DNA from: G963666945 sp963666945 | GTDB taxonomy: Bacteria; Bacteroidota; Bacteroidia; Bacteroidales; Marinifilaceae | Length of the DNA: 64,000 bases | Assembly: GCA_963666945.2 (NCBI GenBank) | Contig: CAXXRT010000004.1 | Span: 1-64,000, forward strand | Direction of reading: 5' to 3' | Translations under genes and position numbers: made by a program | The notes under the pieces: generated by a model | What the model was told of the DNA's origin: nothing | Database searches by the model: none | What the model saw: the letters and a program-made list of their open reading frames with translations, nothing else | Shown: positions 55,393 to 64,000 of the stretch, in pieces | Layout of the letters: every line of letters starts with the position of its first letter | Numbering within the stretch: the first letter of the stretch is position 1

Positions 55393-56220
55393 TTAAGCAT
55401 TCTTTTTTCTTGTTCGTTTTTTTACAGGTTGCTGTGCTTCAATATCAGCCTGTTCTAAACTGTTGTCGTAATCGCAAATATATTTGTCGACAAGTATACG
55501 TCCACAGTACTCACAAACAATAATTTTTTTGCGTAGCCTGATGTCCATCTGTCTTTGAGGAGGAATTTTGTTGAAACATCCACCACAGGCATCACGCTCA
55601 ACGGTAACGACAGCAAGACCATTTCTTGCATTTTGTTTGATTCTTTTGTATGCAGTAAGCAATCTCTCATCGATTTTATCCTCGAATTTCAAGGATTTCT
55701 CTTTAAGAGAATTTTCTTCGTCTTTAGTTTCTTTTACTATTTCGTCGAGCTCTGACTTTTTTTGTTCCAAAGCAGCTTTTTTGTCTGCAAGATCATTCTT
55801 TGAATGTTCTATTTGTTCTTGTTTGTTTTTTATGTCAATAGTATATTCCTTGATTCTCTTCTGACATAATTCTATCTCTAGTTTTTGGAATTCTATTTCT
55901 TTAGAAAGAGCATCGTATTCTCTGTTATTTCTAACATTGTTTTGTTGTTCTGTATACTTTATTATTAAGGATTCAGATTCCTTTATTTCCTGAGTTTTTG
56001 CTACTCTGGTGTTTTCAAGTTCCTTTTCCTCGTTTTTAAGCTTTTCTATCCTGGTTTCTAAACCGGCTATATCATCTTCCAAATCCCGTACTTCCAGTGG
56101 CAGCTCCCCTCTTAATGTCCTGATTCTGTTTATCTCAGAATCAACCATTTGTAATTCATAAAGACTCTGTAACTTTTCTTCTACAGATAATTCAACTTTT
56201 GCCTTGTTATTTGTCACCAT
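55393..56220 (-). CDS. Coiled-coil protein with C4 zinc ribbon
   Basis: 275 aa. A long Glu/Lys-rich antiparallel coiled coil (about 12-190) is followed by a C4 zinc ribbon: CGGC and CEYC pairs around IPPQRQMDIRLRKKIIV. It ends with a Lys/Arg-rich tail. This is the CT398/DUF164-type family found beside nif3 in Bacteroidota. It probably binds nucleic acid or protein; function not established. It starts 4 bp after the nif3-like gene ends. Confidence 0.9.
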   Translation of the reverse strand: MVTNNKAKVELSVEEKLQSLYELQMVDSEINRIRTLRGELPLEVRDLEDDIAGLETRIEKLKNEEKELENTRVAKTQEIKESESLIIKYTEQQNNVRNNREYDALSKEIEFQKLEIELCQKRIKEYTIDIKNKQEQIEHSKNDLADKKAALEQKKSELDEIVKETKDEENSLKEKSLKFEDKIDERLLTAYKRIKQNARNGLAVVTVERDACGGCFNKIPPQRQMDIRLRKKIIVCEYCGRILVDKYICDYDNSLEQADIEAQQPVKKRTRKKNA

Positions 56221-56224
56221 ATCT

Positions 56225-57319
56225 TTATATATAATTAATAGGATTCGTATTTATTTCTGAAATTCGAACTGCAAAGTTAGGGATTTTTTTTGTAAGTAAG
56301 TCATAAAAAATCTCTTTTGTGAATTGCTCGCTTTCATAATGACCTATGTCAGCAATAATTAGCTTATTTTCAGCTTTAAAGTAGTCGTGATACTTGAAAT
56401 CGGCAGAGATAAAAATATCTGCTTTTTGCGCTAAAGCTTCATTTGTCAGAAAACTGCCGGAGCCTCCGCAAAGGGCGACTTTTTTAATGTTGTTTTTTAT
56501 TATTGGGGTGTGTTTAATGTATTGACACCGGAAAGTGTTTTTTACTGTATTCAAAAATTCCATACAGTCAACACTCTCTTTTAGTTCTCCAATAATACCA
56601 AAACCTATCTCTGGGTTTTCATTGTTTAAGGGGTATATATCGTAGGCCACCTCTTCGTAAGGGTGGTTGTTTTTAATTGCATTAATAACACTTCCAGAGA
56701 GGTGAGATTGTACAATAGTCTCTATTTTTATCTCTTTTTCAAGATGTGTTTTTCCTTTTTCTCCAACGTAAGGATTTGTGTTTTCTCCTGCCCTGAAGCT
56801 GCCGTATCCAGATGAGTTGTAAGAGCAGTTATCGTAGTTGCCTATTGACCCCGCCCCCGCTTCGAACATGGCATTTCTTACTTTTTCAGAGGAATCTTCA
56901 GGGACAAAACAGACGATCTTATTAAGATTTCCTTTTGTAGGAGAGAGTATCCGGCATTTGGTCAGTTGCAGTTTTTCGCTCATTTTGTAGCTAACACCCC
57001 CGGCAACTATGTCCATATTGGTGTGGCACGCATAGATTGCAATATCGTTTTTTATTGCTTTTATAATGCAACGTTCCACATAGTTATTGCCGTTAATTTT
57101 TTTAATTCCGGCAAATACAAGGGGGTGGTGGGATATAATAAGATTACAATTTTTCTCTATGGCTTCTTCAATTACCTGTTCTGTGATGTCCACACATAGA
57201 AGGGTTGAATTTATTTCCATGGAAGGAGTGCCAATAATAAGTCCCGAATTATCGTATGATTCCTGAAGACTTAATGGTGCAAACTTCTCTATTGTGGAAA
57301 TTATTTGGGATAATATCAT
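56225..57319 (-). CDS. Nif3-like dinuclear metal centre protein
   Basis: 364 aa in the YqfO/YbgI group with a central inserted domain. Metal ligands are visible in LIISHHPLVFAG and HTNMDIVAGGV, and near the C-terminus ISADFKYHD and IADIGHYESE. Related proteins are often called GTP cyclohydrolase I type 2, but that activity is doubtful. It is co-directional with the zinc-ribbon gene (5 bp) and the MerR gene (6 bp). Confidence 0.93.
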   Translation of the reverse strand: MILSQIISTIEKFAPLSLQESYDNSGLIIGTPSMEINSTLLCVDITEQVIEEAIEKNCNLIISHHPLVFAGIKKINGNNYVERCIIKAIKNDIAIYACHTNMDIVAGGVSYKMSEKLQLTKCRILSPTKGNLNKIVCFVPEDSSEKVRNAMFEAGAGSIGNYDNCSYNSSGYGSFRAGENTNPYVGEKGKTHLEKEIKIETIVQSHLSGSVINAIKNNHPYEEVAYDIYPLNNENPEIGFGIIGELKESVDCMEFLNTVKNTFRCQYIKHTPIIKNNIKKVALCGGSGSFLTNEALAQKADIFISADFKYHDYFKAENKLIIADIGHYESEQFTKEIFYDLLTKKIPNFAVRISEINTNPINYI

Positions 57320-57325
57320 AGTTGG

Positions 57326-57652
57326 TTAATCTAGATTTTCTCTGATTTTTATTAGTTCGGACTTTATTTCTTTAAGTCTTTTTATTAACTCAAAGTTCTG
57401 GATGGTGTCATCTCTGTTTTCAGATAATTTTTTCTTGGCCCCTTTAAGTGTTAGTCCTTTTTCTTTAACAAGATGGTAAATAAGATGGAAATGCTCTACG
57501 TCCTCAGGGGTGAACAGTCTGTTGCCTTTCTTATTTTTGGCAGGTTTTATTATATCGAACTCTTTTTCCCAAAAACGGATAAGAGAAGTGTTTACATTAA
57601 ATAAATCGGCTACTTCTCCGATAGAGTAATATAGTTTTTTAATAACTGGCAT
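57326..57652 (-). CDS. MerR-family transcriptional regulator
   Basis: 109 aa from ATG 57652 (MPVIKKLYYSIGEVADLF); an earlier in-frame start overlaps the upstream peptidase and is rejected. The winged HTH is SIGEVADLFNVNTSLIRFWEKEF, then IKPAKNKKGNRLFTPEDVE, followed by a dimerisation helix. There is no Cys-rich effector domain, so the signal is unknown. Confidence 0.9.
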   Translation of the reverse strand: MPVIKKLYYSIGEVADLFNVNTSLIRFWEKEFDIIKPAKNKKGNRLFTPEDVEHFHLIYHLVKEKGLTLKGAKKKLSENRDDTIQNFELIKRLKEIKSELIKIRENLD

Positions 57653-57677
57653 TTTATATAACGTATGGTTAAATCCA

Positions 57678-58646
57678 TTAATCCATGCTTTGTCCTGTGT
57701 TTGCCGCAGCTTCCACAATTCGGTCATAAGCCTCTGCTGTTAGATCGTTAAAGTAAAAATTTACTGGATCTTTCGCCTGGTTGTTCTTATGTACTTCGTA
57801 GTGTAGATGAGGACCTGTAGATACTCCGGAGTTTCCTAGGTATCCTATTATATCACCTCTTTTTACCTTTTGTCCTTTTCTTACGTTGTAGGAGTCCAGG
57901 TGTGCGTAAACTGTTTTATAGCCAAATCCATGATCGATAACCACTTTTCTGCCATGTCCGTTTTCTTTCTTTGCTTTAACAACTGTTCCGTTGCCAGTGG
58001 CATAAATAGGTGTTCCTATAGTTCCGGTAAAATCCATGCCATTGTGCCATATCTTTTGCTTATAAATGGGATGCATTCTGTATCCATATCCGGAAGATAC
58101 TCTTTTGAAATCTTTGATTGAGATAGGGAGGATGGCAGGTATTGAGGCAAGCATATTAACTTTGTTTTTCACCATATCCTCAATGTCATCGTATGATTTG
58201 CTTTGTACGTATATGGCTTTTGTTAACTCATCGATTTTTTTAGATGTGTTGACCACAATCTCTGAATTGTCGAGATAATTCAGAGATTCGTATTTGTTTA
58301 CTCCTCCTGTTCCGGCTCTTCTTATGGTTTTAGGTATTGGTTCTGCCTCAAAAATAACCCTGTAAAGATTATCATCTCTGTATTCCAGATCTTCAATAAC
58401 CTTAGCCGCCTCATCAAATTTCTTGTTAAGAAGAGTATATTGTGCAAGAAGTATCTCATTCTCTTTTTTTAAAGAGTCCTCTTTAGGTGAATCGAAGAAA
58501 TAATAAAAGATAATAAGTAACAAGAAAGCCGTGGCTATACTCTTAACTGATTGTTGAGTAAAGTCTTTTAGTTTGTCATTTCTGCTTTTTTCTACCTTTT
58601 GGTATTCTAATGTATCAGGATTGAAGCCGTATTTGTACCCCGCCAT
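57678..58646 (-). CDS. M23-family peptidoglycan endopeptidase-like protein
   Basis: 322 aa. One membrane anchor near residues 36-50 (IATAFLLLIIFYYFF), a coiled-coil region, and a C-terminal M23/LytM domain. Zinc ligands are visible: HNGMDF (His, Asp) and HLHYEV (second and third His); YGYRMHPIYKQKIWHNG and YAHLDSYNVRKG are typical. It is intact, so it may cleave cross-bridges rather than being a dead activator. It is divergent from alaS with a 112-bp shared promoter region. Confidence 0.94.
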   Translation of the reverse strand: MAGYKYGFNPDTLEYQKVEKSRNDKLKDFTQQSVKSIATAFLLLIIFYYFFDSPKEDSLKKENEILLAQYTLLNKKFDEAAKVIEDLEYRDDNLYRVIFEAEPIPKTIRRAGTGGVNKYESLNYLDNSEIVVNTSKKIDELTKAIYVQSKSYDDIEDMVKNKVNMLASIPAILPISIKDFKRVSSGYGYRMHPIYKQKIWHNGMDFTGTIGTPIYATGNGTVVKAKKENGHGRKVVIDHGFGYKTVYAHLDSYNVRKGQKVKRGDIIGYLGNSGVSTGPHLHYEVHKNNQAKDPVNFYFNDLTAEAYDRIVEAAANTGQSMD

Positions 58647-58702
58647 AATAATTTTTTAAAAAAAACTATTCTATTTTAGGAAACAAAATTAAGGAAATAA
58701 TC

Positions 58703-58710
58703 TAACTTTG
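58703..58710 (+). promoter_or_regulatory. Possible -7 element TAACTTTG for alaS
   Basis: Matches TAnnTTTG and lies about 49 bp before the alaS start. The expected TTTG 19 bp further upstream is not clear, so this is only a partial match. Confidence 0.4.
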
Positions 58711-58758
58711 CAAGTCACAATATATTTATTTTTTGTAAACGAGTTAATATTCAAGTAT

Positions 58759-61386
58759 ATGAAGTCATCGGAAATCAGGCAGAAATTTTTAGATTTTTTT
58801 GAGGGAAAAGGGCATAAGATTGTTCCATCTGCACCAATGGTAATAAAGGATGATCCTACATTGATGTTTACCAATGCAGGAATGAATCAGTTTAAAGATA
58901 TATTTCTTGGAAATTCAGCCATAAAAAATAGGAGGATTGCAGATACTCAAAAGTGCCTGAGGGTATCAGGAAAGCATAATGATCTTGAAGAGGTGGGACA
59001 CGATACGTATCACCACACAATGTTTGAAATGTTAGGAAACTGGTCTTTTGGTGACTATTTTAAAAAGGAAGCTATTGAATGGGCCTGGGAGTTTCTGGTT
59101 TCCCGCATGGGCTTGTCTGAGGACAGACTTTATGCCACTATCTTTGAGGGGAGTGAAGACGATAAGCTTCAGAAAGATGAAGAGGCTTATAATTATTGGT
59201 TGCACTTTCTTCCGGCAGAAAGAGTCCTTAATGGAAGCAAGAAGGATAATTTTTGGGAGATGGGGGAACAAGGGCCATGTGGACCCTGTTCTGAGATTCA
59301 TATCGATCTTAGATCTGATGAAGAAAGAAAGATTAAGCCAGGAAGTGAGTTGGTAAATAAAGATCATCCTCTGGTAATAGAGATATGGAATCTGGTCTTT
59401 ATGCAATATAACAGAAAAGCAGACGGTACACTTGAGTTGTTGCCACACAGACATGTTGATACAGGTATGGGATTTGAGCGTTTGTGTATGGCCATTCAGG
59501 GTAAAACATCAAATTATGATACAGATCTTTTTCAGCCTCTTATTAAAGTTATCTCTGAAAAAGCAGGTGTAGCATATGGAAAAAATGAAGATAAAGATAT
59601 CGCAATGCGGGTTATTTCAGATCATCTTCGTACTATTTCTTTTGCTATTACCGATGGTCAGTTACCTTCTAATAATAAAGCAGGGTATGTTATTCGTAGA
59701 ATTCTTCGTCGTGCTGTAAGGTATGGGTATACTTTCCTTGGCTTTAAAGACGCATTTATGTATAGTCTTGTCTCTGTGCTTATTGATGTTATGGGAGATC
59801 ATTTCCCGGAACTGAAATCCCAGCAGGAGTTAATAGAAAAGGTTGTGAAGGAAGAGGAGAATGCATTCCTTAGAACTCTGGAGAATGGAATGCGGTTGCT
59901 GGATCAGATTGTGGCCAGGACTAAGGAAGAGGATTTTATGACTATACCTGGAAAGGTGGCATTCGAATTATATGATACCTATGGATTTCCTTTAGACCTG
60001 ACTGAATTAATACTAAAAGAACAGGGGCTGGTTGTTAACAGAAGGGAATTCAAGGCGGAAATGGAGGCTCAGAAAACAAGATCCCGTACTGCCGCTTCTG
60101 TTGATACCGGGGATTGGGTTGAAATATTAAAAGATGATTCTGAAGAGTTCGTCGGCTATGATTCCGAGGAAACGGATGTGAGGATTACTCGTTATAGAAA
60201 GGTTGTTCAAAAGAAAAAAGAGTATTATCATCTGGTATTTAATATTACCCCTTTTTATGGAGAAAGCGGTGGTCAGGTTGGTGATGTTGGTTATATCGAA
60301 TCTGATGGTGAAAAGATTAATATTCTTGATACTAAGAAGGAAAGTGGACTTATTATTCATGTAACCAAGGAGTTGCCGAAAGATCCCACTGCTGTCTTTA
60401 TTGCACATATCAACAGGGATAAAAGAAGAGATTCTGCCAATAATCATACAGCTACTCACCTTCTGCATTATGCTCTGAGACAAGTTCTGGGGGAACATGT
60501 GGAACAGAAAGGTTCCCTGGTTACTCCTGATCATCTTCGTTTTGACTTTTCTCATTTTCAAAAAGTTAGCGATGAGGAACTTGCAAGGGTGGAGTCTATG
60601 GTTAATTCTTTGATAAGACAAAATATTGTTCTTGAAGAAAAAAGGGCTATTACTATGAAAGAGGCTAAGGGCTTTGGTGCTATGGCTTTATTTGGAGAAA
60701 AATATGGCGACTTGGTAAGGGTGATAAAGTTCGGTGATTCTATTGAACTTTGTGGTGGAACTCATGTTAGAGCAACAGGGCAGATTGGTTTGTTTAAAAT
60801 AATATCGGAGAGTTCAATCTCGGCGGGAATTAGAAGGATAGAGGCGATAACTGCAGGAAAGGCAGAGAAATATGTTAATAATATTATTGATACATTTAAA
60901 GAAATAGAAGGTATCTTTAACACCAAACAGGGGGTGATTGGCAATATAGAAAAACTAATGTCTGAGAATGCAGAGATGCGCAGGGAATTAAGTAACTTCC
61001 ATAAAGAGAGTCTTAAAATTATTAAGAATTCGCTAAAAAATTCTGCAACTGAAATAAAGGGAATTAATTTTGTTGCCGATGTTATTAATGGTTCTGCTGC
61101 TGATGTTAAGGATATTCTTTTCCAATTGAAGGGTGAAATAGATAATCTTGTGGCTGTAATAGGAGGCCAGGTAAATGATAAGCCTCATCTTTCCATAATG
61201 ATTTCTGAAAAGGTGGTTGAGGAGAATGATGTTGATGCCGGTCAGCTTGTAAGAATTGTGGCTGAAGAAATAAAAGGCGGCGGAGGAGGACAGGCTTTCT
61301 TTGCAACAGCAGGGGGCCGTGATGTTAAGGGATTAGAGGCAGCTATATCGAGAGCTAAAAATCTTATAATGGATAAAATAGGCTAA
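58759..61386 (+). CDS. alaS: Alanyl-tRNA synthetase
   Basis: 875 aa from ATG 58759 (MKSSEIRQKFLDFF); the 17 preceding residues have no ATG start. Class II motifs are present (TNAGMNQFKDIFLG, RKHN...CLRVSGKHNDLEEVG; FEMLGNWSFGDYF). The editing domain zinc ligands are HTATHLLH and CGGTHVRATG. The C-terminal DHHA1 part ends with GGGGGQAFFATAGG. Intact. Confidence 0.98.
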   Translation: MKSSEIRQKFLDFFEGKGHKIVPSAPMVIKDDPTLMFTNAGMNQFKDIFLGNSAIKNRRIADTQKCLRVSGKHNDLEEVGHDTYHHTMFEMLGNWSFGDYFKKEAIEWAWEFLVSRMGLSEDRLYATIFEGSEDDKLQKDEEAYNYWLHFLPAERVLNGSKKDNFWEMGEQGPCGPCSEIHIDLRSDEERKIKPGSELVNKDHPLVIEIWNLVFMQYNRKADGTLELLPHRHVDTGMGFERLCMAIQGKTSNYDTDLFQPLIKVISEKAGVAYGKNEDKDIAMRVISDHLRTISFAITDGQLPSNNKAGYVIRRILRRAVRYGYTFLGFKDAFMYSLVSVLIDVMGDHFPELKSQQELIEKVVKEEENAFLRTLENGMRLLDQIVARTKEEDFMTIPGKVAFELYDTYGFPLDLTELILKEQGLVVNRREFKAEMEAQKTRSRTAASVDTGDWVEILKDDSEEFVGYDSEETDVRITRYRKVVQKKKEYYHLVFNITPFYGESGGQVGDVGYIESDGEKINILDTKKESGLIIHVTKELPKDPTAVFIAHINRDKRRDSANNHTATHLLHYALRQVLGEHVEQKGSLVTPDHLRFDFSHFQKVSDEELARVESMVNSLIRQNIVLEEKRAITMKEAKGFGAMALFGEKYGDLVRVIKFGDSIELCGGTHVRATGQIGLFKIISESSISAGIRRIEAITAGKAEKYVNNIIDTFKEIEGIFNTKQGVIGNIEKLMSENAEMRRELSNFHKESLKIIKNSLKNSATEIKGINFVADVINGSAADVKDILFQLKGEIDNLVAVIGGQVNDKPHLSIMISEKVVEENDVDAGQLVRIVAEEIKGGGGGQAFFATAGGRDVKGLEAAISRAKNLIMDKIG

Positions 61387-61398
61387 AAATGTATATTA

Positions 61399-61446
61399 AT
61401 TCCACATTTTTTCGTATAAATACGGATACAAAAATGTGGAATTTTT
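61399..61446 (+). terminator. Terminator after alaS
   Basis: ATTCCACATTTTT / AAAAATGTGGAAT form a 13-bp stem with an inner CGTAT/ATACG hairpin, followed by a T-run. Confidence 0.88.
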
Positions 61447-61477
61447 AAAAATGTCTCTTATATTAACGAAAAATTGC

Positions 61478-61485
61478 TAAATTTG
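61478..61485 (+). promoter_or_regulatory. Possible -7 element TAAATTTG for the TPR lipoprotein
   Basis: TAAATTTG lies 49 bp before the start at 61535 and matches TAnnTTTG; the -33 box is not evident. Confidence 0.4.
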
Positions 61486-61534
61486 CTAGTGAATTTATTG
61501 TAAATGATTTGAAAACATATAACTGGAAACTATC

Positions 61535-63250
61535 ATGAGAAAAATGTTTAAAGTAATTGTTTCAGTGTTTATGGCTGCTCTTGTTATTGCAGCTTGTTCG
61601 CCACTGAATAAAATGAAAAAAGAGGCCGCAAATATTAAGTACGATGTTACACCTGATGTATTAGAAGCACATGCTGATATGGTGGATGTAAAAATTGTTG
61701 TTAACATTCCGGCTAAGTATTTTAACAAAAATGTTGTTGTTGAAGCTACTCCTGTAATTAAATATGAAGGTGGAGAAAAAGCTTTCAATACAAAAGTATT
61801 ACAGGGAGAAAAAGTTCAGGAAAATAATACTGTAGTTCCTTACGAAACAGGTAAAACTATAACTTATACTGGTAAAGTTTCTTACGAAAATGCAATGCGT
61901 ATTTCTGACCTTGAAATCAGACTTAAAGGTCGTAAAGGTGATAAATCAGTAGATTTTGAACCTATGAAGATTGCCGGAGGTGTTATTGCTACTGCTACTT
62001 TAGTACAAAATTCTCCTATGTCAATTGTTGGAAAAGATGCATTCCAGAGAATTATTCCTGAAAATAAAGAAGCTGATATTCATTACCTTATTAACAGTTC
62101 TGCTGTTCGTTGGGGAGAGAAAAAAGCTGAGGATATTAAAGCTCTTGAAGATTTCGTGAAAGCTGCTAAAGCTAACGAAAGACAGGAACTTAAAGGTTTT
62201 GAAATTAAAGCTTATGCTTCTCCTGATGGAAAAGAGGATTTCAACGAAAAATTGGCAACAAGACGTGAAGCTACTTCTAAGAAATTCATCAAAAAAGAAT
62301 TACGTAAAGTTGAGGAATTTAAACTAGAAGATTTCTTTAGCTCTAAAATTACTGCTGAAGATTGGGAAGGTTTCAGAAAACTTATGGAACAATCGGATAT
62401 CCAGGATAAAGAATTAATACTTCGTGTTCTTTCTATGTATCAGGATCCAGAAGTAAGAGAAAGAGAGATTAAAAATATTTCTGCCGTATTCAAGCAAATA
62501 GCTAAAGATGTTCTTCCTAAATTAAGAAGAGCTCAGTTTATTATGTCTGTTGATAATATTGGCTACTCTGATGAGGAATTAAAAGATCTTATAAAAAACA
62601 ATCCTGCAGAGCTTAATGTAGAAGAGGTTCTTTATTCTGCAACTCTTTTCGACAATAATGCTGATAAGCTTTATGTATATGAAATTGCTAAGAAGCAATT
62701 CGCAAACGATTGGAGAGGATTCAACGATGCAGGTATGGTTCTTTTCAATATGGGTAAAATCTCTGAAGCTAAAGCTAATTTCGATAAGGCAGATGCTCTT
62801 TCTGCAAACAACAAGATCGTTAAAAACAACCTGGGTGCTGTTGAATTAGTTAAGGGTAATGTTGCAAATGCTGAAGTTTTATTCGGTGCTGCTGCTGGTG
62901 CAGGTGAAGAAGTAAATTACAACAATGGTATTGTTGAAATTAAAAAAGCTAATTATAAGCAGGCTATGAACTACTTCGGTTCTTGTAAAAGCGTAAATGC
63001 TGCTCTTGCTTGTATTCTTGCTGGTAACAACAATGAAGCTCTTCAAAAGTTAAACTCTGCTGAGGCTGATGATGCAATGGTTTACTATTTAAAAGCTGTT
63101 GTTGGAGCTAGAACAAACAACGAAGGACTTATCTTCAGCAATCTTAAGGCTGCTGTTGCTAAAGATGCTTCTGTAAAAGGTCTTGCTAAAACAGATATGG
63201 AATTTGCCAAGTATTTCGAAAATGCAGATTTCAAATCTATCGTTGAGTAA
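61535..63250 (+). CDS. Abundant-type outer-membrane lipoprotein with OmpA-like and TPR regions
   Basis: 571 aa. Lipobox VIAACSPLNK (Cys21). The middle has an OmpA-C-like peptidoglycan-binding pattern (LKGFEIKAYASPDGKEDFNEKLATRREATSK). The C-terminal 250 residues hold several TPR-like repeats (NDAGMVLFNMGKISEAKANFDKADAL; NNLGAVELVKGNVANAEVLFGAA). Lys, Ala and Glu are high and codons are strongly biased (AAA, GAA, GCT), which is usual for highly expressed envelope proteins. It seems monocistronic, with a strong terminator. Function in Bacteroidales not firmly known. Confidence 0.88.
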   Translation: MRKMFKVIVSVFMAALVIAACSPLNKMKKEAANIKYDVTPDVLEAHADMVDVKIVVNIPAKYFNKNVVVEATPVIKYEGGEKAFNTKVLQGEKVQENNTVVPYETGKTITYTGKVSYENAMRISDLEIRLKGRKGDKSVDFEPMKIAGGVIATATLVQNSPMSIVGKDAFQRIIPENKEADIHYLINSSAVRWGEKKAEDIKALEDFVKAAKANERQELKGFEIKAYASPDGKEDFNEKLATRREATSKKFIKKELRKVEEFKLEDFFSSKITAEDWEGFRKLMEQSDIQDKELILRVLSMYQDPEVREREIKNISAVFKQIAKDVLPKLRRAQFIMSVDNIGYSDEELKDLIKNNPAELNVEEVLYSATLFDNNADKLYVYEIAKKQFANDWRGFNDAGMVLFNMGKISEAKANFDKADALSANNKIVKNNLGAVELVKGNVANAEVLFGAAAGAGEEVNYNNGIVEIKKANYKQAMNYFGSCKSVNAALACILAGNNNEALQKLNSAEADDAMVYYLKAVVGARTNNEGLIFSNLKAAVAKDASVKGLAKTDMEFAKYFENADFKSIVE

Positions 63251-63273
63251 TTTCTAATTACCAAATATATTTT

Positions 63274-63307
63274 AACAGGCTGTCTCATTGAGACAGCCTG
63301 TTTTTTT
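63274..63307 (+). terminator. Strong terminator after the TPR lipoprotein
   Basis: AACAGGCTGTCT / AGACAGCCTGTT, 12-bp perfect stem, 5-nt loop, T-run. Confidence 0.95.
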
Positions 63308-63314
63308 GATCTAT

Positions 63315-63350
63315 GTCTTTTTATATATATAGTCTTTTTATATATATATA
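63315..63350. repeat. Short AT tandem repeat
   Basis: GTCTTTTTATATATATA at 63315-63331 is followed by a near copy two bases longer at 63332-63350. A simple-sequence repeat likely to vary in length. Confidence 0.8.
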
Positions 63351-63688
63351 GTCTGTGCATATTTATTGTATGCTTTGAAAGGTGTCCATTCTTTTTAAGT
63401 AGCTTTTAGTCCTCTGGAAAGTATTATAATGCAGGTTTTTATCGTTGGGTGTTTTTTGTTAAAAAATGTTCATTTCTTTTGTAATTACTTTGTTGATATC
63501 TGTGTCGTTTTTTAGAATATTTTCTGTAAGTTGCACTCCTACAGTGTGGTGGCATTAGTTGTGATATCTTTTGTTAAAAACTTCTTAATTAGGATTTGTT
63601 AACAATATTGACCGGTAATATTGAATAAGTTTGTAATGCATGTAAAATTCATGTAATTAATCAATGTTAAATTAATAAATAAACAACA
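63351..63688. other. Intergenic region before the last gene
   Basis: AT-rich and without a convincing gene. It has a -7-like TAAGTTTG at 63626-63633, about 56 bp before the ATG, and a short AATATT-gaccggt-AATATT inverted repeat around 63604-63622. Confidence 0.4.
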
Positions 63689-64000
63689 ATGAACAGACTA
63701 TTGCTAATGATGGTGTTACCAGTGTTCTTTGCATTTTCGTCTAATGCAGGTAATGTAAATGTAAAAGTAAAAATTGCCAATCCATATGGGAAAGTTGTAA
63801 ATATTCAGGTTGCTGATAAAACTTATGAAATTGTAATGGATGAAACCGGAGTAGGGTCAGTTTATGTTGATGTAAAGGATGAATCTTTTGTTACTTTTGA
63901 TTATCCAAGAGTGATGCAGGCAGATTTGTACCTCTTGGAGGGGAAGGATCTTGAGATATCATTTGATTTAAAGAAAAGAGCTGCCGATCTTGCTGTTAAG
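63689..64000 (+). CDS. Exported protein, N-terminal part only (window edge)
   Basis: ATG 63689 begins a clean open frame of 104 codons to the window end. A signal peptide (MNRLLLMMVLPVFFAFSSNA) is followed by a beta-rich domain (VKVKIANPYGKVVNIQV, YEIVMDETGVGSVYVDV). Such an N-terminal domain is common before thioredoxin-like domains in Bacteroidota TlpA-type proteins, but the catalytic part would lie beyond the window, so the identity is a guess. Confidence 0.7.
   Translation, partial: MNRLLLMMVLPVFFAFSSNAGNVNVKVKIANPYGKVVNIQVADKTYEIVMDETGVGSVYVDVKDESFVTFDYPRVMQADLYLLEGKDLEISFDLKKRAADLAVK

Noticed and set aside
57653..57727. Longer N-terminus for the MerR regulator
   Set aside because: The extra 25 residues overlap the M23 peptidase gene and do not resemble the family; the HTH starts just after the ATG at 57652.

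Overview
The window is AT-rich DNA from a member of the Bacteroidota, most likely a Bacteroidales anaerobe. The evidence is two SusC/SusD outer-membrane import pairs, an ECF-sigma/FecR switch, DUF6089, an HU-CCDC81-type protein, the nadK-uppS-bamA-ompH-murI block, and promoters of the type TTTG-N19-TAnnTTTG. A HydG-type radical SAM enzyme points to anaerobic metabolism. I cannot place it at genus level. I see no tRNA, rRNA, CRISPR array, insertion sequence or prophage.

Layout. 1-12.4 kb is an accessory nutrient-uptake locus: an S41 protease lipoprotein (cut by the window edge) and an ECF sigma factor on the minus strand. Divergent from these are FecR, a STN-domain SusC, SusD, a lipoprotein resembling SusD-associated zinc metallohydrolases but lacking their HExxH, and a large HEIGH-type zinc metalloprotease. 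The protease content suggests protein or peptide import. 12.4-17.6 kb (minus) holds groEL-groES, then secG, a TPR-like gene, lptE and a sigma-54 activator. 17.8-22.9 kb holds hydG with a small overlapping gene, a 66-bp tandem-repeat array, an HU-CCDC81 gene, a DUF2007 gene and arsR-arsC with a clear operator. 23.5-29.0 kb is a second SusC/SusD/lipoprotein operon preceded by a 29-bp near-palindrome.

29.7-33.1 kb is a polyamine cluster: arginine decarboxylase, agmatinase and a deoxyhypusine-synthase-like protein. It suggests arginine -> agmatine -> putrescine -> aminobutyl transfer. 33.2-36.2 kb (minus) has a TonB receptor and a His-rich membrane protein, possibly for metal uptake. 36.3-39.4 kb has manA, a lipoprotein and an alpha/beta hydrolase. 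39.5-47.2 kb is the conserved envelope block (CBS protein, nadK, DUF6089, uppS, bamA, two ompH, murI). 47.5-64 kb has rsh (RelA/SpoT), fur, purA, a TlpA-like thioredoxin, valS, a zinc-ribbon coiled-coil protein, a Nif3-like protein, a MerR regulator, an M23 peptidase, alaS, a TPR/OmpA-like lipoprotein and the start of a further exported protein.

Caution: seven single-base frame breaks occur in otherwise well-conserved genes (ECF sigma 1, arginine decarboxylase 2, agmatinase 3, bamA 1). Most fall in short homopolymers, and one is in bamA, which is expected to be essential. Sequencing or assembly error is therefore the simplest explanation, although the ECF break sits exactly on a perfect -1 slippery heptamer. 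The points most worth following are the polyamine cluster, the altered auxiliary-cluster motif in HydG, the degenerate metallohydrolase lipoprotein, the 66-bp repeats and the metal-type TonB locus.
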